Origin: Collimonas arenae
GTDB taxonomy: Bacteria > Pseudomonadota > Gammaproteobacteria > Burkholderiales > Burkholderiaceae_D
Assembly (NCBI RefSeq): GCF_001584165.1
Contig: NZ_CP013233.1
Coordinates: 868,001-932,000, forward strand
Direction: 5' to 3'
DNA length: 64,000 nucleotides
This document shows positions 57,885-64,000 of the stretch, one piece after another (position 1 is the stretch's first letter; each line of letters starts with the position of its first letter). The position numbers and the translations under genes are program-made. Under the pieces are notes generated by a model that saw only the letters and a program-made list of their open reading frames with translations, was not told the origin of the DNA and searched no databases.

Positions 57885-60442
57885 GCATGCACACTAACAC
57901 CGTCACCATCGTTGCTCCCTCCAGCCGCGAGGCGTTGCGCCTGGTGCGCGAACAGTTGGGGCCGGACGCGATTATTCTTTCGAATCGGGCCACCGCAACC
58001 GGCACCGAAATCGTGGCGATGGTCGATGCCGCGGACGGAAATGCCGAGCAGCCTGCACCGTCAGCGCAAGCATCCGCTGCAGCGGAATCGCCCGCGATAA
58101 CGGCTGCCGATATGTCGTCATCGGCGCCGGTACCGCAGTTTGCCACCGCAACGGCGCCTGTAACTGAGCCTGTAACTGAGCCGGTACCGGTGGCGTCGAT
58201 GCCGGATCATTCTACCCAAGCACCGGTTGCGGCGCGCATGTCTGCCGTCAAGGACAGCCATGAGAGCGTCATCAGCGAAATTCATTCGATGCGCGGCATG
58301 ATCGAGGAACAATTGGCGGGCCTGGTGTGGAACGACAAGCAACGGCGCGATCCGGTGCGCGGTCATTTGCTGCGCACTTTGCTTGGCGCGGGCTTCAGCG
58401 CCAGTTTGGCAAAAGCCATGCTGGATCATCTGCCGACCGGAATGAATTTCGCTTCGGGCCTGGCTTGGGTCAAGGCCGAACTGGCGCGCAACCTGCCGTT
58501 GCTGGAGAACGAAGATGCCATGATGGATAGCGGCGGTGTCTATGCTTTGATGGGACCAACAGGAGTCGGCAAGACGACTACTACGGCCAAATTGGCGGCA
58601 CGCTGCGTCATGCGTTTCGGTGCAGACAAGCTGGCGCTGCTGACCACCGATAGTTACCGTATCGGCGCCTTTGAGCAGTTACGCATCTACGGCCGCATCC
58701 TGGGAGTATCGGTACATGCGGTAAAAGACGCAGCAGACTTGCGGCTGGCGCTGGATGATTTGCGCGACAAGCACATGGTGCTGATCGACACCGTCGGCAA
58801 GAGCCAGCGCGATCGCAGCGTTTCTGAACAGGTGGCGATGCTGTGCGGCGCAGGACGTCCGGTCAAACGTCTGTTGCTGCTGAACGCGGCCAGCCATGGC
58901 GATACGCTCAATGAAGTGGTGCATGCATACAAGGACAGCGCCGCTGGCAACGAATTGGCGGGCTGCATTTTTACCAAAACAGACGAGGCGACCCATCCTG
59001 GTGCATTGCTGGATACGGTGATCCGTCACCGGTTGCCTGTGCATTATGTGTCGACAGGGCAGAAAGTGCCAGAAAACCTGTTGCTCGCCGATCGCTTGCA
59101 ACTGGTCGATAGCGTGTTCCAGTCGGCCAGCCGCAGCGCGCTGTTTGTACCGGGTGAAGCCGATCTGGGAGAGTTGCCGGCGGCGCTTAACAACGACGCT
59201 GAACTGGCGGCTGCGGCTGCACAAGTTGCCAGTCAGGCAGAAGTCGCAGAGCGCTTGCGCGCCCAATGCAAGAAGTTGATACGGGTGTTGGCGCACGATG
59301 CAGAAGAATTGGCGATCAATGCCGCCGCGCTGGCCGGCGGTGACATCGGCTTTGACGCGGCGCGCGAGCTATGGCGCGATTTGGGCGACGAACGGATCGA
59401 TAGCAAGGCGGTCGGGCAGAAATTATTGATGCAGGCACGTGCGGCCACCGCTGGATCCTGCGTCAGCCACATATTGGCGGTCAGTGGTAAAGCCGATCTT
59501 CTCGCCAGTCGCAGCGGCGACGCCTATTCGTTGCAAACCAGCCTGCTGCTGTCGGACGTTGACGGGGAGCCGCTGGCGGCACCGCATCAATTGCTGAGCA
59601 CCGCCGGCGCAGTTGAGCATGCCGGTAACCACATCGCCACGCCGGCACTACGTCAGATTGAATGGCTGCAGCAGCAGAATTTCGACAGGCCGTTGGTACA
59701 TTTGCTGGAGCGTCCGCCACAAATGCCGCAGATGCTGATGTGGCAAGGCCATCATTTATCGTGGCTGGCGCGCGGCCGTGGCTCCCTGCGTGTCATGGAC
59801 GGCGCGGATGGGAGTACGACGCTGGCCAGGCTGGCTGCGCAGCTGGAATTCGGCGCACCGAAAACAATTATCTACAAGGGAAAGACAGCGCACCAATCGG
59901 CGACGGAAACGATTGTCCGCCTGCGTATCAAAGGTAATGACGGCGCCGTCGGTACTACTCCGGCCTTGCGCTGCGTGGTCACCAGGATTGTCGATCCGCA
60001 CAACGGAAAACAGTTGGCACAGTGGTATTTGCTGAGCAATGTCACAGGCGCTGTCAGCGCCGACCAGCTGGCCGCGTGGGCATGCTGGAAGCAGGCGGTG
60101 GATCCTTTCTACAGATTTTTGCGGCAAGCCGTCCAGCAATTGGGTGGCTGCACCGAACCTGGCGACGCCGACATGCTGAAACGCCTGTCGGTTGCCGGCC
60201 AGGCCAGCACCACCATCTGGCGCCTGGCGCACAAGCGGGCCGAGTGGGCCGGCGCCGCGCGCACGCTGCTGGCGCAACTGGCCGGCCATCGGATTCGTTC
60301 CGCCGCGGTGACGGCCGCTTCGGCTGCGGCATTGTTTGAAGGCTTCGGAAAACTGATTGCGCTGCTGCAGGCACTGGAGCTTGATGCCGATGCCGTGCAC
60401 TGTGCAGCTGAAGTGCCTGGATTGGCAGTGCTGCCGGGATGA
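57881..60442 (+). CDS. flhF: Flagellar SRP-like GTPase FlhF with a long C-terminal transposase-like extension
   Basis: FlhF sets flagellar placement. This protein is 853 residues, roughly 400 longer than usual FlhF. Start: TTG 57881, SD GGAGG six bases upstream, overlapping the flhA stop. Residues 1-425 are ordinary FlhF: a B domain, then the SRP-type G domain with GPTGVGKTTTTAKLAAR (near 225), DTVGKSQRD and FTKTDEA. Residues 430-853 are extra. They have LWRDLGDER (about 494-504), SLLLSDVDGEPLA (about 556-568), LVHLLERPPQ and WYLLSNVTGAVSADQLAAW followed by VDPFYRFLRQ. This order resembles the LGD, PDG/PLG, DRE and Y-R-E regions of IS4/Tn5-type transposases, but the DDE residues look substituted. 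The similarity is my reading by eye. It is one continuous frame ending 11 bases before flhG. Confidence 0.9.
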   Translation: MSMHTNTVTIVAPSSREALRLVREQLGPDAIILSNRATATGTEIVAMVDAADGNAEQPAPSAQASAAAESPAITAADMSSSAPVPQFATATAPVTEPVTEPVPVASMPDHSTQAPVAARMSAVKDSHESVISEIHSMRGMIEEQLAGLVWNDKQRRDPVRGHLLRTLLGAGFSASLAKAMLDHLPTGMNFASGLAWVKAELARNLPLLENEDAMMDSGGVYALMGPTGVGKTTTTAKLAARCVMRFGADKLALLTTDSYRIGAFEQLRIYGRILGVSVHAVKDAADLRLALDDLRDKHMVLIDTVGKSQRDRSVSEQVAMLCGAGRPVKRLLLLNAASHGDTLNEVVHAYKDSAAGNELAGCIFTKTDEATHPGALLDTVIRHRLPVHYVSTGQKVPENLLLADRLQLVDSVFQSASRSALFVPGEADLGELPAALNNDAELAAAAAQVASQAEVAERLRAQCKKLIRVLAHDAEELAINAAALAGGDIGFDAARELWRDLGDERIDSKAVGQKLLMQARAATAGSCVSHILAVSGKADLLASRSGDAYSLQTSLLLSDVDGEPLAAPHQLLSTAGAVEHAGNHIATPALRQIEWLQQQNFDRPLVHLLERPPQMPQMLMWQGHHLSWLARGRGSLRVMDGADGSTTLARLAAQLEFGAPKTIIYKGKTAHQSATETIVRLRIKGNDGAVGTTPALRCVVTRIVDPHNGKQLAQWYLLSNVTGAVSADQLAAWACWKQAVDPFYRFLRQAVQQLGGCTEPGDADMLKRLSVAGQASTTIWRLAHKRAEWAGAARTLLAQLAGHRIRSAAVTAASAAALFEGFGKLIALLQALELDADAVHCAAEVPGLAVLPG

Positions 60443-60452
60443 GGAGGCGCAT

Positions 60453-61295
60453 TTGAGCAAGGTGGTGAACGATCAAGCCGACGGCTTGCGCAACCTGATG
60501 GCGCAGCATGCGGGCAATCGTGCGGCGCAGATGATTGCCGTAGTTGGCAGCGGACGTCAGGTTGGCGCCAGCAGTGTGACGCTCAATTTGGCGGCGGCGC
60601 TGGCGCAGCTTGGACAGGAAGTGTTGTTGCTAGATGAGAGCGGCGGCTTGCCGCCACCGGCTGCAGGCGGCGGGACAGGCCGCTGGTCTGATGTCGTTGG
60701 CGGCGGCTTTCCGCTGGAAGACGCCGCGGTAAAGCTTGCTTGCGGCGCGTGGTGGTTGTCGCTGTCGAAGGCGGATGCTGCGGCGGAAAGCGACGTGCGC
60801 AGCATGTTTCGCGGCCAGGTAATTCTGATCGATGCCAGCCTGGATGGCAATGGCGCCTTGTCGCCGCTGGCATTGCAAGCGGACGATGTGGTTGTGGTGT
60901 TGCGACCGCAGGCTGCCTCGATTACTGCGGCCTACGCTTGCATCAAGCAGTTGCATTACGCCCATGCGTTGCAACAGTTGAGGATAGTGATCAATGGCGC
61001 CGCTGACTGCAGTGAGGCGCAGCGCGTGGCGGGCAACCTGGCTGCTACCGGCAGCCGCTATCTGGGCCTGGCGCTGCAAGCGACTGGTTGCGTCAGTCTG
61101 GATCCCCGACTGGTGCAGGCGCAGCGGTTGAAGTTGAGTGTGGTCGAGGCGTTCCAGACGAGTGCCGCAGCTGTCGATTTTCGTCGTATCGCGGTGCAGT
61201 TGCAACAGTGGCCGCGCCGCGTAGCGGCCTTGCCGGCGGCCCCGGCATCGATACCGGCAAGCTCGTGGGCTGCGCAGCTGCAGCCCGCGCACTGA
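60453..61295 (+). CDS. flhG: FlhG/FleN-like flagellar number regulator (MinD/ParA family) with a degenerate P-loop
   Basis: This MinD-type ATPase-like protein of 280 residues partners FlhF in controlling flagellar number. The TTG at 60453 is chosen because GGAGG (60443-60447) is six bases upstream and the protein then starts SKVVNDQADGLRNLMAQHAG, the FlhG N-terminal DQAxxLR motif. The P-loop reads GSGRQVGASSVTLNLAAALA: the usual Walker lysine (GKT) is replaced (GAS). The LLLDESGG strand (Asp) and VILIDASLDGNG-like switch segment remain. ATP binding may therefore be altered. Confidence 0.85.
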   Translation: MSKVVNDQADGLRNLMAQHAGNRAAQMIAVVGSGRQVGASSVTLNLAAALAQLGQEVLLLDESGGLPPPAAGGGTGRWSDVVGGGFPLEDAAVKLACGAWWLSLSKADAAAESDVRSMFRGQVILIDASLDGNGALSPLALQADDVVVVLRPQAASITAAYACIKQLHYAHALQQLRIVINGAADCSEAQRVAGNLAATGSRYLGLALQATGCVSLDPRLVQAQRLKLSVVEAFQTSAAAVDFRRIAVQLQQWPRRVAALPAAPASIPASSWAAQLQPAH

Positions 61296-61362
61296 CAGCA
61301 GCGCCATGTCATTTATTGAAATCCGATCGCTTATTTGAAGAAGGCAGGAAGAGGGACCCGTC

Positions 61363-62106
61363 ATGTATACAGCGCAGGGAAGAATCGATAAGTCCGATAC
61401 GCTGGCAAAGTATGCGCCACTGGTGCGGCGGCTGGCCTTGCAGTTGATTGCCAAGCTTCCGGCCAGTGTCGAACTGGACGACATGATCCAGGCCGGCATG
61501 CTGGGCTTGCTGGATGCTGCCAACCGCTATCAAGAGAACCAGGGCGCGCAGTTTGAAACCTATGCCAGCCAGCGAATTCGTGGCGCGATGCTGGACGAAC
61601 TGCGTGCCAACGACTGGTTGTCGCGTGGTTTGCGCCAGTCTTCGCGCAATGTCGACGCCGCGGTGCAGGCGTTGGAGCAAAAGCTGGCACGGGCGCCGAG
61701 CGAGCGCGAGATTGCGCAGGCGATGAAATTGTCGCTGGAGGAATACCAGCATCTATTGCAGGAAATTCACGGGTCGCAGTTGGTGTATTACGAAGACCAG
61801 GAGGGCGGCAGTAATGAAAATTCATTCCTTGACCGACAAAGTTCTTCCGCCGAACGCGCCAACCATAACGACCCTCTGGAGCGCATGCTGGAAAGCGGCA
61901 TGCGCCACATGCTGGTCGAGGCGATTGCGCAGATGCCGGAACGCGAGCGTCTGTTGCTGAGCCTGTATTACGAGCAAGAGATGAATTTGCGAGAAATCGG
62001 CGCTGTGCTGGAAGTTAGCCAATCGCGAGTGTGTCAATTGCACAGCCAGGCCATCAGCCGCCTGCGGGTGCGATTGAGTGAAAGTCGTTGCATCGAGGTG
62101 GCCTGA
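61363..62106 (+). CDS. fliA: Flagellar sigma factor FliA (sigma-28)
   Basis: This 247-residue RNA polymerase sigma factor transcribes late flagellar and chemotaxis genes. Region 2 has YAPLVRRLALQLIAKLP, DDMIQAGMLGLLDAANRYQE and FETYASQRIRGAMLDELR. Region 3 has SEREIAQAMKLSLEEYQHLL. Region 4 carries the helix-turn-helix LREIGAVLEVSQSRVCQLHSQ. The start MYTAQGRIDKSDTLAK has a GGAAGAGGGA purine stretch upstream. It follows flhG after 67 bases, in line with the betaproteobacterial flagellar cluster. Confidence 0.97.
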   Translation: MYTAQGRIDKSDTLAKYAPLVRRLALQLIAKLPASVELDDMIQAGMLGLLDAANRYQENQGAQFETYASQRIRGAMLDELRANDWLSRGLRQSSRNVDAAVQALEQKLARAPSEREIAQAMKLSLEEYQHLLQEIHGSQLVYYEDQEGGSNENSFLDRQSSSAERANHNDPLERMLESGMRHMLVEAIAQMPERERLLLSLYYEQEMNLREIGAVLEVSQSRVCQLHSQAISRLRVRLSESRCIEVA

Positions 62107-62107
62107 G

Positions 62108-62635
62108 GTGGGCTTGCGATCTCGTACGACGCTGGCTGTGCTGGTCATGCAAATCATGTTGCCATGTGCGGTACGTGCCGGTTCGCAGGCGCCGGCAGCG
62201 CTTGAACTTGATACCTATCTGGGACGCAGCAACAATCCGCCGTCTGGCCAGGGAGCGTTGCAGTTGAATAGTGCTGCCGCGAAGGTCAGCGGAACGTGGA
62301 GCGGCAGTGGCTCGACGCCGGCGATTATTCATCGTGGAGCCGTCTATCAAGCGGCGTCGATCGCGCCGGTCGGCAGCGGCGTCACGCCCAGTTCGAAGAC
62401 GCGTCGGGTCAGCTGGCAATACAGTTTCCTGAGCGCGCCGCCGGCTGGTGTCCATGCTTACCTATGCAATTACGCCAGGTGTGTTGGTCTAAGTGGAAGT
62501 AGCGGCAGTACCACGGCATTTGCCGGCGACAGCGGATTTTCGTACTTTTCGTTCGCATTTTTTATCGATGGAAAAGGTGCGATGACTCCGACCTTGCAAG
62601 GTTCTTCCAGTCGGGTGATGGTGGACTATGAGTAG
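62108..62635 (+). CDS. flhE: Flagellar protein FlhE-like, periplasmic
   Basis: This 175-residue exported protein has a signal peptide (RSRTTLAVLVMQIMLPCAVRA). Its C-terminal half matches enterobacterial FlhE in pattern: VSWQYSFLSAPPAGVHAYLC, then NYARCVGLSG and MVDYE at the end, with the pair of Cys in LCNYARC. FlhE acts in the periplasm on the flagellar export apparatus and limits proton leakage. The GTG at 62108 follows a GAGGTGG SD, one base after the fliA stop codon. In enterics flhE follows flhA; here it follows fliA. Confidence 0.8.
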   Translation: MGLRSRTTLAVLVMQIMLPCAVRAGSQAPAALELDTYLGRSNNPPSGQGALQLNSAAAKVSGTWSGSGSTPAIIHRGAVYQAASIAPVGSGVTPSSKTRRVSWQYSFLSAPPAGVHAYLCNYARCVGLSGSSGSTTAFAGDSGFSYFSFAFFIDGKGAMTPTLQGSSSRVMVDYE

Positions 62636-62698
62636 TATGCAACTCGCTGATGCTTCGATCGCGTCATTGCATAACCCCGATATAGTCTAGTCCGCGCG

Positions 62699-62824
62699 TC
62701 AAACAGCCGATTTCCTGACGAACTGCCAGTACACCGGCTCGTATTCGGTATGACCGGTTTTGGGGTTGTGCCAAGGAAAAGACTGAAACGGATAACCGGC
62801 AGCCATGCCGTATTCTTGATTTTT
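62699..62824 (-). repeat. Direct repeat, copy A (3' end of paralogue A)
   Basis: These 126 bases match 63875-64000 with 3 mismatches. They encode the C-terminus KNQEYGMAAGYPFQSFPWHN to the stop codon. The repeat may extend beyond the right edge of the window. Confidence 0.93.
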
Positions 62825-63520
62825 CCATGTAGCCTGTTTTACCCATGCGAATTTTTCTTCATTGGGAAAAACCGGCACGTATATGCCACTCATCTGGCAT
62901 GTGTCGCCTGTCTTTGGCAGATCGCCAAAAAACAGCTTGTCGCGTGTCTTGCGCTCTTCGTCTGTGAGACGACTCCGGCTTATTTGGATGGTTTTTAATC
63001 TGGTAGAACTACTTACTTCCTCTATGCTATAGGCGGCGTAGTCGATGGTCACGGTGAGATTAAAGTCGCCACATCGCAAATATTTCACATAGCTGCTGTA
63101 AGAGTCTGTTAACTTCCCAGTCTCAGGATTTCCTGGTATCTGGATTTTCGCTTCACTTTCTGGCTCACGATTAAGGCCTAATGTGGATTCAAGTTGAGTA
63201 AGCGAGACGCCGTTAAGGTATGGCCCGAATTGAAAATAAAAGCTTTTGGGCTCCACACCATTCGGATAGGCCGCATTGGGTTTATAACGCAAAGTGAACT
63301 CGCCCCACTTACTTAAAAAATCGCCGGTATAGTAAGTTCGTCCGTTTCCCTTAACGGCAATCGTTAATTTCTTTTCCAGAGCTGCGACTGGTTGCTTCCC
63401 CGACATCACCTCTTCGACGAGTCGAAGCATATCCAATATTTGGACGCGCATTTCATCGGTATATTGAAACGCGGCGTACTCTCGGCGAAATTGTGCTTCA
63501 TGTTCTGTCATGGGTTTCAT
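62699..63520 (-). CDS. Hypothetical protein, tandem paralogue A (possible immunity protein)
   Basis: This protein of about 273 residues was not recognised. It has LTIAVKGNGRTYYTGDFLSK, LSRLTDEER-like helical stretches and the C-terminal EYGMAAGYPFQSFPWHNPKT. I start it at ATG 63520 (MKPMTEHEAQFRREY). The open frame extends to 63844, but that part lies over another credible frame (63534-63874) and looks composition-driven; an alternative start at 63685 would add a signal-like stretch (ALHWKKLLSTIGMAATVAF). The last 126 bases are repeated almost exactly at 63875-64000. A toxin-immunity array is inferred from layout only. Confidence 0.65.
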   Translation of the reverse strand: MKPMTEHEAQFRREYAAFQYTDEMRVQILDMLRLVEEVMSGKQPVAALEKKLTIAVKGNGRTYYTGDFLSKWGEFTLRYKPNAAYPNGVEPKSFYFQFGPYLNGVSLTQLESTLGLNREPESEAKIQIPGNPETGKLTDSYSSYVKYLRCGDFNLTVTIDYAAYSIEEVSSSTRLKTIQISRSRLTDEERKTRDKLFFGDLPKTGDTCQMSGIYVPVFPNEEKFAWVKQATWKNQEYGMAAGYPFQSFPWHNPKTGHTEYEPVYWQFVRKSAV

Positions 63521-63533
63521 CGTGGAGCTATTC

Positions 63534-63874
63534 TCATTTTTTGGCGCGGATAACTTGTTGAGAGTAGGCGTTTGTGCATGCGGTTGGAGCGGGAATGCCA
63601 CTGTCGCGGCCATACCAATAGTGCTCAACAATTTTTTCCAATGCAAAGCTGTCTTCTTCAGTGGAGCGGATACGATAGCCACCATCTCTTTCGTGGCCGA
63701 TTTTTTGGATAGGGACGTTTTGATACAGGCGTTCCAGCTCGGCGCGTACTTTGTAGACTTCAGAGTTCGGGTCATCTTCTTTTCCAATAAATGGATTTTC
63801 GGCGCGCGGGTAATTAACAAAAAGACCACCCGCAGGCGGTCCATCGTATAACGCTGGCAGTGGCGGCTTGTGTA
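63534..63874 (-). pseudogene. Orphan C-terminal fragment between two tandem paralogues
   Basis: An open frame directly after the stop codon of paralogue B encodes about 113 residues with natural composition: LPALYDGPPAGGLFVNYPRA, GKEDDPNSEVYKVRAELERL and STEEDSFALEKIVEHYWYGR, ending in a stop 13 bases before the likely start of paralogue A. It has no start codon or SD near its beginning and no recognisable domain. It looks like the detached tail of a larger protein, as found in tandem toxin C-terminus/immunity duplications. That reading is inference. Confidence 0.55.
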
Positions 63875-64000
63875 TCAAACAGCGGATTTCCTGACGAATT
63901 GCCAGTACACCGGCTCGTATTCGGTATGACCGGTTTTGGGGTTGTGCCAAGGAAAAGACTGGAACGGATAACCGGCAGCCATGCCGTATTCTTGATTTTT
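63875..64000 (-). CDS. Hypothetical protein, tandem paralogue B (C-terminal end only, runs off the window)
   Basis: This is the last 41 codons of a second copy of the gene at 62699, ending in HTEYEPVYWQFVRKSAV and TGA at 63875-63877. The nucleotide identity to paralogue A is 123 of 126. It shows a recent tandem duplication, and the rest of the gene lies beyond the window. Confidence 0.85.
   Translation of the reverse strand, partial: KNQEYGMAAGYPFQSFPWHNPKTGHTEYEPVYWQFVRKSAV

Noticed and set aside
58541..60442. Transposon insertion in flhF
   Set aside because: No terminal inverted repeats or target duplication were found, the frame is continuous and flhG coupling is kept, so it looks like an old fusion and not an inserted element.

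Overview
The window looks like the chromosome of a free-living betaproteobacterium of the Burkholderiales, most likely family Oxalobacteraceae (Collimonas/Herminiimonas/Janthinobacterium-like). This is inferred from gene content and protein style: adjacent trxA and rho, a betaproteobacterial AddAB pair, the NAD-dependent formate dehydrogenase operon fdsGBA-fdhD-fdsD next to an OxlT-type transporter, zapA followed by 6S RNA, the small Trp-rich protein, and a flhB-flhA-flhF-flhG-fliA cluster. No phage, insertion sequence, CRISPR array, rRNA or tRNA gene was seen.

Layout. 1-2.3 kb: start of a citrate-type MFS transporter, then rho and trxA (minus strand). 2.6-8.7 kb: addB-addA, a helicase-nuclease pair (plus). 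8.8-12.2 kb: a polar amino-acid ABC permease with three tandem paralogous binding lipoproteins and no ATPase (minus). 12.4-21.5 kb: a formate/oxalate island with a ModE-like regulator diverging from oxlT-fdsG-fdsB-fdsA-fdhD-fdsD. 21.5-28.4 kb: a frameshifted lactonase, a frameshifted FUSC-like gene, a zapB-like gene with zapA, 6S RNA, an EVE-domain gene, matB, lgt and a frameshifted lysR gene. 28.4-34.2 kb: a small membrane protein, cytochrome c, three tandem LivJ/LivK-type binding proteins each with its own terminator and a shared upstream element, and an Lrp-type regulator. 34.4-42.2 kb: dadA, a hypothetical gene with holC, a DUF4124/glutaredoxin protein, prlC-folD and gshA. 42.3-43.6 kb: ohrR-ohr with a clear operator. 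43.6-62.6 kb: three methyl-accepting chemotaxis proteins, cheR-cheD-cheB-cheY-cheZ, a repeat island, then flhB-flhA-flhF-flhG-fliA-flhE. 62.7-64 kb: a tandem array of unrecognised genes with an orphan C-terminal fragment, resembling toxin/immunity tandem duplications.

How the parts work together. The fds operon oxidises formate to CO2 and NADH, and OxlT would import or exchange oxalate/formate. The che genes methylate, demethylate and deamidate receptors and relay the signal to the flagellar switch. FlhB and FlhA form the export gate, FlhF and FlhG set flagellar number and place, and FliA transcribes late genes. The cheA and cheW genes are not in the window.

Two points dominate the unusual signals. 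First, FlhF carries a C-terminal extension of about 430 residues that I read as a degenerate IS4/Tn5-type transposase fold without its catalytic residues. Second, at least five genes (lactonase, FUSC-like, lysR, cheD, cheB), and probably the matB 3' end, are broken by single-base losses, mostly at short homopolymers. That pattern fits sequencing undercalls better than gene decay.
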